From contig LADR01000008.1 of NCBI GenBank assembly GCA_000961655.1, forward strand, positions 124,001-188,000: a stretch of DNA of 64,000 nt. The letters run 5' to 3'. The stretch is from Desulfatitalea sp. BRH_c12 (lineage in GTDB: Bacteria > Desulfobacterota > Desulfobacteria > Desulfobacterales > Desulfosarcinaceae). A program made the translations under genes and the position numbers. Positions 27,414-35,738 of the stretch are shown here, one piece after another (position 1 is the first letter of the stretch; every line of letters starts with the position of its first letter). The notes under the pieces were generated by a model. The model made no database searches. It was given only the letters and a program-made list of their open reading frames with translations, and had not been told where the DNA came from.

Positions 27414-29321
27414 TCAGTCGCATCCGGAACCGGGGGCGTTGCGGGCCTGCCAGGCACATGTCGTGACCGCGCCCTTTTGCGATGCGCCCTTCTGCGGGCG
27501 GACCTTCAGCTTGCGTACGGGGTAGAGATCGATCGGATCAAGAACGCCCTTGAGCACTTCGCGGACCGGCCGGCCGACCGCCACCTGGTCTGACAAGAGC
27601 CGGTAACATGTCTCGGAGATAAGCGTTTCACCGCCCCGAGCCTTCCCCTCGATCCGTTGCGTCAGATTGACGGCTGCGCCCACGATGCCATATTTTGCGC
27701 GGGTTTCGGACCCGATATTGCCGACCACGACGGCCCCCACGTGCACCCCGATGCCAATTTCGACCGGTGCGAGGCCCAGCCCCTGGATTTCCCGATTGAA
27801 CTGCGCCATCCGCGCCTGCATGTCGAGCGCACAGGTTACGCCACGCGCGGCGGACGTTTGAATCGGCTTTTCCAGAGGATCGAAAAAGGCCAGCAAAGCA
27901 TCGCCGACAAAATCGACGATGATGCCATGGTGCACCTTGATCGCCTCGATCATGTGGCCGAAGTAGGTATTGAGCATCTGAATGGCTGCTTCGGGGCTCA
28001 AGGTTTCGGCAAGCGGGGTGAACCCGCGGATGTCGCTCATCAAAATGGCCACTTCACGCCGGTCGCCCCCCAGTCGGACTGCGCTGGGGTGGCTCAGAAG
28101 TTCGCGGGCGACATCTTCGTCGACGTAGCGACCAAAAGTGTTGCGCACGAAATCCCTTTCCTTGAGGCCTTCGACCATGCGGTTGTAGCTGTCGACCAGA
28201 TGGCCGATTTCGTCACTCGATTCGACCGGTATGGGGTCGCCGTAATGGCCGCGGGCCACATTTTGAGCGGCGCCGGCCAGCATGCAGATCGATCCGACGA
28301 TGCGCCCCACATTGGTTCGGATCAGCAGCAAAATAAACAACAATACAATGAGGCTGCCCGCGGAAAAGAGTATTTGCAGCCGGGTGATCGGGGCCAGAAT
28401 GTTTGCGCCCCGCGCTTCGAGCACCAGCGACCAGGGTGCTTTTTCAAGGCGATGGTAGCCGATGACCGTCTCGGGTGGGCTGCCGGGGCCGAGCAGGGTT
28501 CCTGAAGACTTGGTTCTAATGGCCTCAAGAACTTCGGGAGGTTCGACTGGGGGCGAATCCATGCTATTGGCGAGGGGACGTGTGGGCCGATCGCTTCCCA
28601 CGATGTGCAGCAGATGCCTGCCCGTGTCGTCGATCAACGCGGCCATATCGCTTTGCTGCCAGCCCAACGTGCGGATGCCTGCCATCAAAAAGTCGAATCT
28701 GATCTTAATTTCAAGACGACCCACCGGAGCGCCGGCCGCGTCGAGCAGGAGTGACACCAGCGAAATGGATTCCCGGCCGGCGATGGGGTCGTATGTGGGT
28801 TGTGTGATGGTGGCGATTTGAACCCTATCGAACCGCATCATGCCGTGGCCCATCCCATGCGGTCCGTTCGATGCGAAGGGGGGCGCGTCGCCTGATTGAT
28901 TTTCGAGCAAAACATCGGTCACACCCGGCAATTTCCGGATACGATCCAGGATCTGGGTCGCGATAAGGGTGTTCTGGTCGCGGGCGGTGGATTCAAACAA
29001 TCCGATGAGAGCCATAGGTTTTTCAAGCCGCATATCGATATGATGGGCGGCGCGTTCCAACTTCAACAGGGCCGTCTCCTGCCATTGCGACAGATAGGCA
29101 TTCCGTACATAGATAAATCCCATAAGACCGCTGCCGAAGAGCAGAAAGGTGACCGGTACAAGAAGAAAAAGGATCAATCGCTGCCGGAGCGTGCGGATGT
29201 GGAAAAGATCCCTGAATCTTAGCTTCCGGTTGCTGGAACAATATAGGGGAGACCGTATAGCCACTGTTTCACACAGACCTGTAATGACGAAGGTACACTT
29301 CGACAATAAGGGTAAACCCAA
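27414..29321 (-). CDS. Membrane-bound adenylate/guanylate cyclase with HAMP domain
   Basis: About 635 residues; the true start is uncertain since 29321 is a TTG without good ribosome site. A first membrane helix (about 48-72), an extracytoplasmic sensor region (73-325), a second helix (about 333-350), HAMP (about 350-400, with SDEIGHLVDSYNRMVEGL), and a class III catalytic domain (about 430-600). VAILMSDIRGFTPLAE holds the first metal Asp, HHGIIVDFVGDALLAFFD the second, and GNIGSETRAKYGIVGAAVNL the base and ribose contacts. It should make cAMP or cGMP in response to an envelope signal. Confidence 0.88.
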   Translation of the reverse strand: MGLPLLSKCTFVITGLCETVAIRSPLYCSSNRKLRFRDLFHIRTLRQRLILFLLVPVTFLLFGSGLMGFIYVRNAYLSQWQETALLKLERAAHHIDMRLEKPMALIGLFESTARDQNTLIATQILDRIRKLPGVTDVLLENQSGDAPPFASNGPHGMGHGMMRFDRVQIATITQPTYDPIAGRESISLVSLLLDAAGAPVGRLEIKIRFDFLMAGIRTLGWQQSDMAALIDDTGRHLLHIVGSDRPTRPLANSMDSPPVEPPEVLEAIRTKSSGTLLGPGSPPETVIGYHRLEKAPWSLVLEARGANILAPITRLQILFSAGSLIVLLFILLLIRTNVGRIVGSICMLAGAAQNVARGHYGDPIPVESSDEIGHLVDSYNRMVEGLKERDFVRNTFGRYVDEDVARELLSHPSAVRLGGDRREVAILMSDIRGFTPLAETLSPEAAIQMLNTYFGHMIEAIKVHHGIIVDFVGDALLAFFDPLEKPIQTSAARGVTCALDMQARMAQFNREIQGLGLAPVEIGIGVHVGAVVVGNIGSETRAKYGIVGAAVNLTQRIEGKARGGETLISETCYRLLSDQVAVGRPVREVLKGVLDPIDLYPVRKLKVRPQKGASQKGAVTTCAWQARNAPGSGCD

Positions 29322-29370
29322 CTATGGCAAGTTTTGATGCGGTGCATCGAGAACAGGAAGCTTTGCCGGT

Positions 29371-30150
29371 TCACTCTTCGACGATCGCCACAGGACGGGT
29401 CCAGCCAGCCGAGGCGTTTTTAATCTTGATCGGAAAACAGACCACCTTGAAACCGTGCGGCCGGGGAATGTGCTGCAGGCCTGCCATTTTTTCCATATGG
29501 CAGTAGCCACGCGCAATACCGGCGAAATGGGCTTCCCAAATGACGGACGCGTCGCCTGTGGACTGGAACTCCTGGGCCAGAAAGGGCAGGGGGCGATCCC
29601 AGGACCAGGCATCGATACCCACGACTTTTATCCCCTGGTCGAGAAGAAAAAGAGTCGATTCACGGGTCATGCCCGCGCCCTTTACGAGATAGTCGGGGCG
29701 CCCCCAGAAAGCGTCAGCGCCGGTGCGTACCAGGACGATATCCAGCGGCTTGAGACGGTAGTTGATGTCCGCCAGCTTTTTCTCCACATCCTGGGCTGTG
29801 ATGCGCTCGCCATCTGACTTGGCGCTGAAATCGAGCAGCACGCCGTCCTGAAAGCACCAATTAAGGGGTACCTGGTCGATTGTCATGGCCGGTGCACCGC
29901 CGTCCATGGTGGGGTGGTAGTGGAAAGGCGCATCTAAATGTGTGCCCGAATGGGAAGTCAAGTGCAGCATTTCCACCGCCCATCCCAAGCCTTGCGGCAG
30001 TTGTGCTTTTGTGAGTCCGGAGAAAAAATGGGTCATTTGCTCGGCGCCTTGCGCGTGATCTACGTAATCGATTTGAGGGATCATCATTTCCGGGTCGCTC
30101 GGCAACCCGGCCTCAATGGTTATGGACAGGTCGATGAATTTTCGGGGCAT
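29371..30150 (-). CDS. Cyclase family protein, kynurenine formamidase-like hydrolase
   Basis: 259 residues from ATG 30150 with AAGGAG 7 bases upstream; the longer frame to 30258 lacks one. The metal-binding motif HSGTHLDAPFH is at 67-77, and DIVLVRTGAD and VGIDAWSWD are typical of the family (COG1878). Members hydrolyse N-formylkynurenine, isatin or cyclic imides and amides. Proximity to a 5-oxoprolinase set is suggestive of cyclic-amide chemistry, but this is only inference. Confidence 0.85.
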   Translation of the reverse strand: MPRKFIDLSITIEAGLPSDPEMMIPQIDYVDHAQGAEQMTHFFSGLTKAQLPQGLGWAVEMLHLTSHSGTHLDAPFHYHPTMDGGAPAMTIDQVPLNWCFQDGVLLDFSAKSDGERITAQDVEKKLADINYRLKPLDIVLVRTGADAFWGRPDYLVKGAGMTRESTLFLLDQGIKVVGIDAWSWDRPLPFLAQEFQSTGDASVIWEAHFAGIARGYCHMEKMAGLQHIPRPHGFKVVCFPIKIKNASAGWTRPVAIVEE

Positions 30151-30547
30151 ATCAGGGCTCCTTGTAATTTTAGATGATGTATGACACTCGCCTATGCAAT
30201 TTATTCTCCCGAGATCGGGCGGACAAGTCAAGCGATGCAGGAAATGAATCCATCGCACAAACGACCTTTATCCGAGCTAGGACCTGGGGGTGGACATCCC
30301 ATACAGCGGTACCCGTTTCACCTTAAGGGCGAAAATTCAGCGCGAAAGCGGATTGACCGCGCCGCACCTGTTGTATACGGCTGCGCTTGCCACGGCCGCC
30401 AACAGGAATTAGCTTGCACACCGTACGACGGCGACTTCGTCATTCGTTGATTCGTTAAATGGGCTTTGTCTATTCGGCAAGTGCCGCCGAAGGGCGAACG
30501 AATCAACGATTCGCAGAGGATCGAATCAACAAACCAGGAGGAAAACG
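30151..30547. other. Intergenic region, 397 bases
   Basis: Divergent upstream region of the cyclase-family gene (minus) and the selenocysteine peroxiredoxin (plus). It contains near-repeats of a CGATTCGTT-type string at 30438-30530. No gene is supported. Confidence 0.5.
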
Positions 30548-31006
30548 ATGACGCATTTAAAATCCGGTGACAAGGCGCCCGCCTTCACGGCCGTGGACCA
30601 ACACGGAAAGAGTGTGCGCCTTGCCGATTTCAACGGACGTAAGCTGTTTATCTATTTTTTCCCCAAAGCCAATACATCCGGGTGAACGCTTCAATCGCAG
30701 GCCGTGCGGGACGCACAGCCCAAATTGAAGGAGCTATCCGTGGCGTGCCTGGGCATCAGCCCGGACGATCCGACAGAGCAGAAAAAATTCGACGACAAGC
30801 TGGGGTTGGGGTTCCCGCTGTTGTCCGACAAGGACCACAGCATTGCATCCGCCTATGGGGTATGGGGTGAAAAGCAGATGTTCGGCAAACAAATTGACGG
30901 GATCATTCGCTCTGCCTTTCTGATCGACGCGCAGGGCAATATTGCGCACACCTGGTACCGGATAACGCCCCAGAAAACCGTGCCGGAACTGATGAAGGTT
31001 TTATGA
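30548..31006 (+). CDS. Bcp-type peroxiredoxin, selenocysteine at the peroxidatic position
   Basis: 152 residues when UGA 30683-30685 is read as selenocysteine (residue 46). AGGAGG lies 6 bases before ATG 30548. Upstream of the UGA the frame gives a thioredoxin-fold start (GDKAPAFTAVDQHGKSVRL) and FFPKANTSG; downstream it gives TLQSQAVRD and SDKDHSIASAYGVWGEKQ, both standard for Bcp/PrxQ, where the UGA position is Cys (TPGCT). Both halves fit one protein and neither carries other damage. The partner Cys five residues later in E. coli Bcp is Gln here; the only Cys is 67. The gene reduces peroxides. Its stop overlaps the converging amidohydrolase gene by 6 bases. Confidence 0.9.
30700..30720 (+). 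promoter_or_regulatory. Candidate bacterial SECIS hairpin of the peroxiredoxin gene
   Basis: Stem GTGCG (30704-30708) with CGCAC (30712-30716), loop GGA, and an outer GGC/GCC beyond one mismatch. The loop G lies 23 bases after the UGA, within the range where SelB reads bacterial SECIS elements, which need a G early in the loop. Confidence 0.7.
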
Positions 31007-31780
31007 CTCGGCCAGTTTTCGCGCCCAGGTGGCCAGCGCCTGGGCGACCCTGGGGGTCACGTGCGCGATGCGCTCACCATCCACCTCGATGGCCGGCGGG
31101 GACATATAAAGATCCTGATTCATTTCAATCTGCACGGCAAACCGGCCGCGGGCTTGCAGCAGGGCGCCGTAATGGTTGATGATATAGCCTCCGCGGTAAG
31201 GGTTGTTGAGGGATACGGAAAAGCCGTGCTCTTCAAAAGCGGCGGCCGCCATCTGCAACACTTCGGCAGGACAGGTGAGCGGGGCCTGGGGTGAACGCGG
31301 GCGGCCCTGGGAATCTCCGAAGTTGCTCAAAATGACCTCGCTGCGTTGTTGCCCGCGGTCAGGCGCATCCGCCGGGGCGGTGCCGTTGAGCGAGTGGCAG
31401 TCGAGCAGGCCGATGAAATCGTCGGGCTGCAGGATGTCGACCAAGCGCTGGTGATAAGGACGGTAGTAGCGGGCTACGCGTGCGTCGATCTCGGCGCTTT
31501 CTGGGTCAAGGCCGGGTTGAAAAACATTTCGACCTTCGTAATCGGTCAATGCGACCACACCCTTGGGATCGAACTGATCGGGGGCGCGGTTCAGGTCCAC
31601 GACCAGTCGGTTCCACTGGGCCGCCACGGTCCGCACCGCCGGCAAGCCGGCAAATATCTCCTGTGTGCCGAAATCCACCGATTCGGCAATTTCCCTTTCG
31701 GACAATGCCATCGCTGGCCGCAATTCGGCCGGGATATTTTTACCGCAGTGGGGAATGGATAGCACAAAAGGCAGAGTCAT
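31001..31780 (-). CDS. N-formylglutamate amidohydrolase family protein
   Basis: 259 residues. VLSIPHCGKNIP near the N-terminus, VDFGTQEIF, NRLVVDLNRAP and GLLDCHSLN match the FGase/HutG family of zinc hydrolases, and VQIEMNQDLYM lies near the C-terminus. Family members release glutamate from N-formylglutamate in histidine breakdown; no other hut gene is seen here. It is the last gene of the minus-strand peptide-transporter operon, 55 bases after dppF, so it may act on an imported N-acylated or gamma-linked amino acid (inference). Confidence 0.85.
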   Translation of the reverse strand: MTLPFVLSIPHCGKNIPAELRPAMALSEREIAESVDFGTQEIFAGLPAVRTVAAQWNRLVVDLNRAPDQFDPKGVVALTDYEGRNVFQPGLDPESAEIDARVARYYRPYHQRLVDILQPDDFIGLLDCHSLNGTAPADAPDRGQQRSEVILSNFGDSQGRPRSPQAPLTCPAEVLQMAAAAFEEHGFSVSLNNPYRGGYIINHYGALLQARGRFAVQIEMNQDLYMSPPAIEVDGERIAHVTPRVAQALATWARKLAES

Positions 31781-31830
31781 TATCTTTCCTTTCTCTGTAT
31801 GCGTTTGCGGAAAGTGAATAGTGCCAAGTG

Positions 31831-31855
31831 TATCTCACTTGACCGAAGTGGATAA
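31831..31855 (-). repeat. Dispersed repeat R3 end fragment within the dppF 3' end
   Basis: The 25 bases starting TATCTCACTTGACCGAAGTG and closing GATAA also occur at 47470-47494 and, inverted, at 61558-61582. Read on the minus strand, this copy supplies the final residues LSTSVK and the stop codon of dppF. The two arms around CGGTC can pair into a hairpin. Confidence 0.75.
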
Positions 31856-32950
31856 CGCCATTCCTTTATTCGGTTGAGATCCTGCACCTGAGGTGTAACC
31901 GAAGCAGGATACGTAGTGGCGCTCGCCCACAATGCGCATGGGAGGGTGATCCTGGCTGCAGTGGTCGGGATCGGCCGGCACACAACGCTCGAAAAAGGGG
32001 CAACCGCCAAGACTCGGATGCATTCTTCGGGTTTTGCGCAAAGTCGCGAATTGGCGCTCGGGCCGGGCATGTCCAAAGCGGGGCAAGGCATCCAGCAAGG
32101 CCTGCGTGTAGGGATGGAACGGCCGTTCGATGATCTCGTCGGCCGGTCCTATCTCCATTAGGTAGCCGCGATACATGACGCCGATACGGTCGCATAGATA
32201 GTGAGCGGCGGCCAGGTTGTGCGTGATGAAAAGCATGGTCAGCCCCCCGCGCTTCTGGATCTCCGATAAAATGGCGTAGATTTGGGCGGCGATCGTCGCA
32301 TCCAGCATGGAGGTCGGCTCGTCGGCAATCAAGACCTGCGGGTCCATTACCATTGCGCGCGCAATAGCCACGCGCTGCCGCTGGCCGCCGCTGAGTTGAT
32401 GGGGATAGCGCGCAAGGAAATCATTGGGCGGGGTCAAGCCCACCTGGGCCAATGCTTCTTGAATTTTTTCCTGCCGGGCCGCCCGGGTCCGCCAACGGTG
32501 GATGTGAAGCGGTTCGGCAACGATGCTGCCGATGGACTGATAGGGGTTCAAGGAGTGGTAAGGGTCCTGAAAAATCATCTGGACCTCACGGCGAAATCGC
32601 TTAAGCCGGCTTCCGCGCAAGGCGGCGATGTCTTGGCCCTTGTAGCGGACCGTGCCTTCATCCGCTTTTTCGAGGCGCACGATCAATCGCGCCGCTGTCG
32701 TTTTGCCGCTGCCGCTTTCGCCCACCAGGCCAAAAATCTCACCGTTGTCAATCGCAAGATTCAGGCCGCACAAGGCGGTGGTCCCCGCGGAGCGCCTGGC
32801 GAAAAGGCTTGCTGCGCCTGGGTAAACGCGTGTCACGTTTTCCAGAACAATGGTCGGCGCATAAGCAGGGTCGGTGCGCAAGGGTGCCCGCGACACGTCG
32901 GAGCTACCTGTTTCTATCGCGGGGGCGCGGTTTTCGGCAGACATGCCCAT
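31835..32950 (-). CDS. Peptide ABC transporter ATPase (OppF/DppF type)
   Basis: 371 residues. Walker A is GESGSGKTT, the signature LSGGQRQRVAIARAM, and Walker B VLIADEPTSML. A C-terminal oligopeptide-transporter extension has the Cys cluster (CPFFERCVPADPDHC) that is typical of OppD/DppF-type ATPases. It begins directly after the preceding ATPase gene. The last six codons come from a dispersed repeat, so the ancestral C-terminus was probably different. Fourth transporter gene of the operon. Confidence 0.9.
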   Translation of the reverse strand: MGMSAENRAPAIETGSSDVSRAPLRTDPAYAPTIVLENVTRVYPGAASLFARRSAGTTALCGLNLAIDNGEIFGLVGESGSGKTTAARLIVRLEKADEGTVRYKGQDIAALRGSRLKRFRREVQMIFQDPYHSLNPYQSIGSIVAEPLHIHRWRTRAARQEKIQEALAQVGLTPPNDFLARYPHQLSGGQRQRVAIARAMVMDPQVLIADEPTSMLDATIAAQIYAILSEIQKRGGLTMLFITHNLAAAHYLCDRIGVMYRGYLMEIGPADEIIERPFHPYTQALLDALPRFGHARPERQFATLRKTRRMHPSLGGCPFFERCVPADPDHCSQDHPPMRIVGERHYVSCFGYTSGAGSQPNKGMALSTSVK

Positions 32951-33757
32951 CTATAGGGGCCTCGTTTCTTTATTGTTCAAGGTTATGTGCGCATTGATCA
33001 GCGATTGCGTATGGGAATGGCACGGCGATCCGAATACCTGGCCGCAGCCGCCGATTTCGACCAACCGGCCGCTCTGCATCACTCCGATACGACAGCACAC
33101 ATCGGAAACCACCGCAATATCGTGGGAAATAAATAATACAGCCAAGTTGCCATCTTTCTGGAAACCGGCGATCGTGTCCAGGATCTGTTTCTGAACGAGA
33201 ACATCCAGAGCGGTGGTGGGCTCATCGGCAATGATCAATTTGGGATGGCATGCCAGCGCCATGGCGATCACGGCCCGTTGGCGCATGCCGCCGCTGTATT
33301 GGTGCGGATAGCCGTCGAGACGATCGAGAGGGATCTCCATTTGCGTGTATAACTCCTGGACACGGCGGCGGGCTTCACTGGCAGAGGTCTTCGGTTCATG
33401 ATAGCGGATGACTTCGATAATCTGGTCGCCGACCCGCTGAATGGGGTTGAGCGCCGTCATGGCAGCTTGGAAAATAATGGCAATATCTTTCCAGCGGACC
33501 CCGCGCAGCGTTTCCGGATCGGTTTGCAGCAGATCCAGGCCATCGAACAGAATGCGTCCGGAAAGGATTTCGGCGTTGGCCGGCAGCAACCCGATCACGG
33601 CGGCTGCCACAGTAGATTTGCCGCTGCCCGATTCTCCGACCAATCCCAGGGCCTCGCCCTCGGCCAGGCTGAATGAGACCTGGTCCACGGCGATTTGGCG
33701 CCCCTTGTTCGAGCGGTATGCAATACTCAATTCCTGGATTTCCAGCAAGGTACCCAT
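32951..33757 (-). CDS. Peptide ABC transporter ATPase (OppD/DppD type)
   Basis: 268 residues, with Walker [14 protein letters not shown], signature [15 protein letters not shown] and Walker [13 protein letters not shown]. It is short for the family: the C-terminal Cys-containing extension of OppD is missing and the protein ends in [12 protein letters not shown]. Its stop abuts the start of dppF. Works with the permeases at 33762-35683. Confidence 0.9.
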   Translation of the reverse strand: MGTLLEIQELSIAYRSNKGRQIAVDQVSFSLAEGEALGLVGESGSGKSTVAAAVIGLLPANAEILSGRILFDGLDLLQTDPETLRGVRWKDIAIIFQAAMTALNPIQRVGDQIIEVIRYHEPKTSASEARRRVQELYTQMEIPLDRLDGYPHQYSGGMRQRAVIAMALACHPKLIIADEPTTALDVLVQKQILDTIAGFQKDGNLAVLFISHDIAVVSDVCCRIGVMQSGRLVEIGGCGQVFGSPCHSHTQSLINAHITLNNKETRPL

Positions 33758-33761
33758 AGCG

Positions 33762-34703
33762 TCACTCCTCCGGATCTTCCCGTCGCATGCGTGGGTCGAG
33801 CACCTCTTCCATGGCGCGGCCCAGCATGTAAAATGCCAGGGTCAGCAGTGAAATGCAAATTCCCGGCGGTAGCAACCAATAAGGGGCTTGAAACATGTGA
33901 CCGGTTTTCCAGACCCATTGCAGCATCATGCCCCAACTGACCGTGCCCGGGTCACCGAAGCCCAGGAAGGCCAGCGCCGCTTCGATGATGATCGCCGAAG
34001 TGACCCGGAAGCTCATGTAGAGCAGTGCCAGCGGCAGCACATTGGGCAGGATGTGGCGTACCAGAATGCGCAGGTGAGACGCACCGGCAATTCTGGCCGA
34101 TTCGATAAACGGCCGGTGCTTGAGGGTCAGGGTCTGGGACCGGATCACCCGCGCCACGCCGGGCCAGCGAAACAGGGCGATTAACAGGACAATCGTCCAG
34201 ATGTTGAGCTGTCCGAAAAGCGCCGCCATCACCAGCAATACCAGCAAGGTCGGCATTACCATGATCATGTCGGCCAGGCGCATAAGCAACGTGTCGCCCC
34301 AGCGGCCGCTGTAGCCGGCCAGCATGCCGATCGCGGTTCCCAGAAAAATGCTCATGAAAGCGGCCGAGATGCCTACCATGAAAGCAATACGCGCCCCGGC
34401 GAGCAGTTGGCTGAAGATATCGCGTCCGATGAAATCGGTGCCCAGCCAGTGTCGCCAACTGGGTCCGCTGGTGTAGGAAATGATCGGGTCCACACCGCTC
34501 ATGGGGTTGTAGATCGGATCGATTAAAGGTGGGATGAAGCTGGCCAGCGCCATAAGAGCGAACAGGCCCAGCAGAATCATCCCGATGCGGCCGATCGTGT
34601 GCCGGCTCAGGACACCCCAACTCTCGGTAAAGGCGCTTTGCCAATACGCTTCGGGCAATGCCGCGCCGCTGGGGGCGGATCTGTTGTTCGTATCAGCACT
34701 CAT
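33762..34703 (-). CDS. Peptide ABC transporter permease (DppC type)
   Basis: 313 residues from ATG 34703, which overlaps the stop of dppB (TGATG). A long in-frame extension to 34859 lies inside dppB and is rejected. Membrane helices at about 40-60 and five more after 115. Loop motif ESARIAGASHLRILVRHILP is the EAA-like site for the ATPases. LGTDFIGRDIFSQLLAGARI is typical of DppC. Confidence 0.9.
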   Translation of the reverse strand: MSADTNNRSAPSGAALPEAYWQSAFTESWGVLSRHTIGRIGMILLGLFALMALASFIPPLIDPIYNPMSGVDPIISYTSGPSWRHWLGTDFIGRDIFSQLLAGARIAFMVGISAAFMSIFLGTAIGMLAGYSGRWGDTLLMRLADMIMVMPTLLVLLVMAALFGQLNIWTIVLLIALFRWPGVARVIRSQTLTLKHRPFIESARIAGASHLRILVRHILPNVLPLALLYMSFRVTSAIIIEAALAFLGFGDPGTVSWGMMLQWVWKTGHMFQAPYWLLPPGICISLLTLAFYMLGRAMEEVLDPRMRREDPEE

Positions 34704-35683
34704 CAGTAACGAATCCTCGGGTCCAGAAATGCATACATCACGTCCACCACCAAGTTGGCCGCCAAAACCACGGCGGCGATTAATAAAAAGCAGGTCAACG
34801 CCAGGGGGTAGTCGTTGTAGCTGACTGCTGAAACCAGTTCGCGGCCGATGCCGGGCCACGAAAACACCTTTTCGGTCAAAGCGCCCCCATTGATCGAAAA
34901 CGCAAGACTCAAGCCCACGCTGGTAATGACCGGCAGAGCGGCATTGGGCGAGGCATGGTGATCGCGAATGACTTTTTCGGGCAATCCTTTGGCACGGGCG
35001 GTATAGATGTAATCTTCACCAAGTGTTTCCAGCATGCTGCTGCGCATGATCAGCAGGTAGCTGCCGAAGTGCACCAGGAACAGCGTCAGCAGGGGCAACA
35101 CCATATGATAGAGAATATCCAAACCCTTAGAGGCCCAACCGCTGTGCGGATCGATCCATATTTCCGGAGAGATCATCCCGGTGATGGGAAACCACCCCCA
35201 GCGATAGCCGAAAAGCCAGATCATCAACATGGCAATCCAGGGCAGAAAGAGCGTGTGGCACACCAGGGCACCGATGGTGACGGCGGTATCGAGCGGTTGG
35301 CCTTTGCGCCAGGCAACGATTTTGCCCAACCACACGCCGGCCAGAGCCGACAGGATGACTGCCGTGGTGAAAAGCAAAATGGTATTGGGCAACCGGTCGG
35401 CGATAATCTCCGCAACCGGTTGACCATAGTGAAACGATACCCCGAATTCACCGGTGAAAAAGTTGCCCACAAAACGCAGATATTGTTGCCCAAGGGGAAG
35501 ATCGAGGCCCATATGGGCGATAAGTCTGGCTTCGTCCTCGGCGCTGAGGTTGGGATTGACCATGCGCGCCACCGGGTCGCCCGGTGCCAGGTGAAACAGG
35601 AAGAACAGGAGCGTCAGGATGACGAAAAAGCTGATCCCGATTTCGATCAGGCGACGCAAGATGTAGCGGTTCAGTGACATCAT
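34703..35683 (-). CDS. Peptide ABC transporter permease (DppB type)
   Basis: 326 residues from ATG 35683 (AGGA about 10 bases upstream; a TTG at 35710 and an ATG at 35692 are alternatives). First helix at 10-30 (RLIEIGISFFVILTLLFFLF), then HLAPGDPVARM, the standard DppB start. The loop ARAKGLPEKVIRDHHASPNA is the ATPase contact, and the C-terminus AFLDPRIRY is conserved. Overlaps dppC by one base. Confidence 0.9.
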   Translation of the reverse strand: MMSLNRYILRRLIEIGISFFVILTLLFFLFHLAPGDPVARMVNPNLSAEDEARLIAHMGLDLPLGQQYLRFVGNFFTGEFGVSFHYGQPVAEIIADRLPNTILLFTTAVILSALAGVWLGKIVAWRKGQPLDTAVTIGALVCHTLFLPWIAMLMIWLFGYRWGWFPITGMISPEIWIDPHSGWASKGLDILYHMVLPLLTLFLVHFGSYLLIMRSSMLETLGEDYIYTARAKGLPEKVIRDHHASPNAALPVITSVGLSLAFSINGGALTEKVFSWPGIGRELVSAVSYNDYPLALTCFLLIAAVVLAANLVVDVMYAFLDPRIRY

Positions 35684-35738
35684 GGCGGTCATTTCCTGTT
35701 TGGCGTCCAAGAGCGATCTGTGTCGTCCGGAGGGGGCT

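Noticed and set aside
30683-30685. UGA in the peroxiredoxin as an inactivating nonsense mutation
   Set aside because: It sits exactly on the catalytic residue, the rest is intact, and a SECIS-like hairpin follows.
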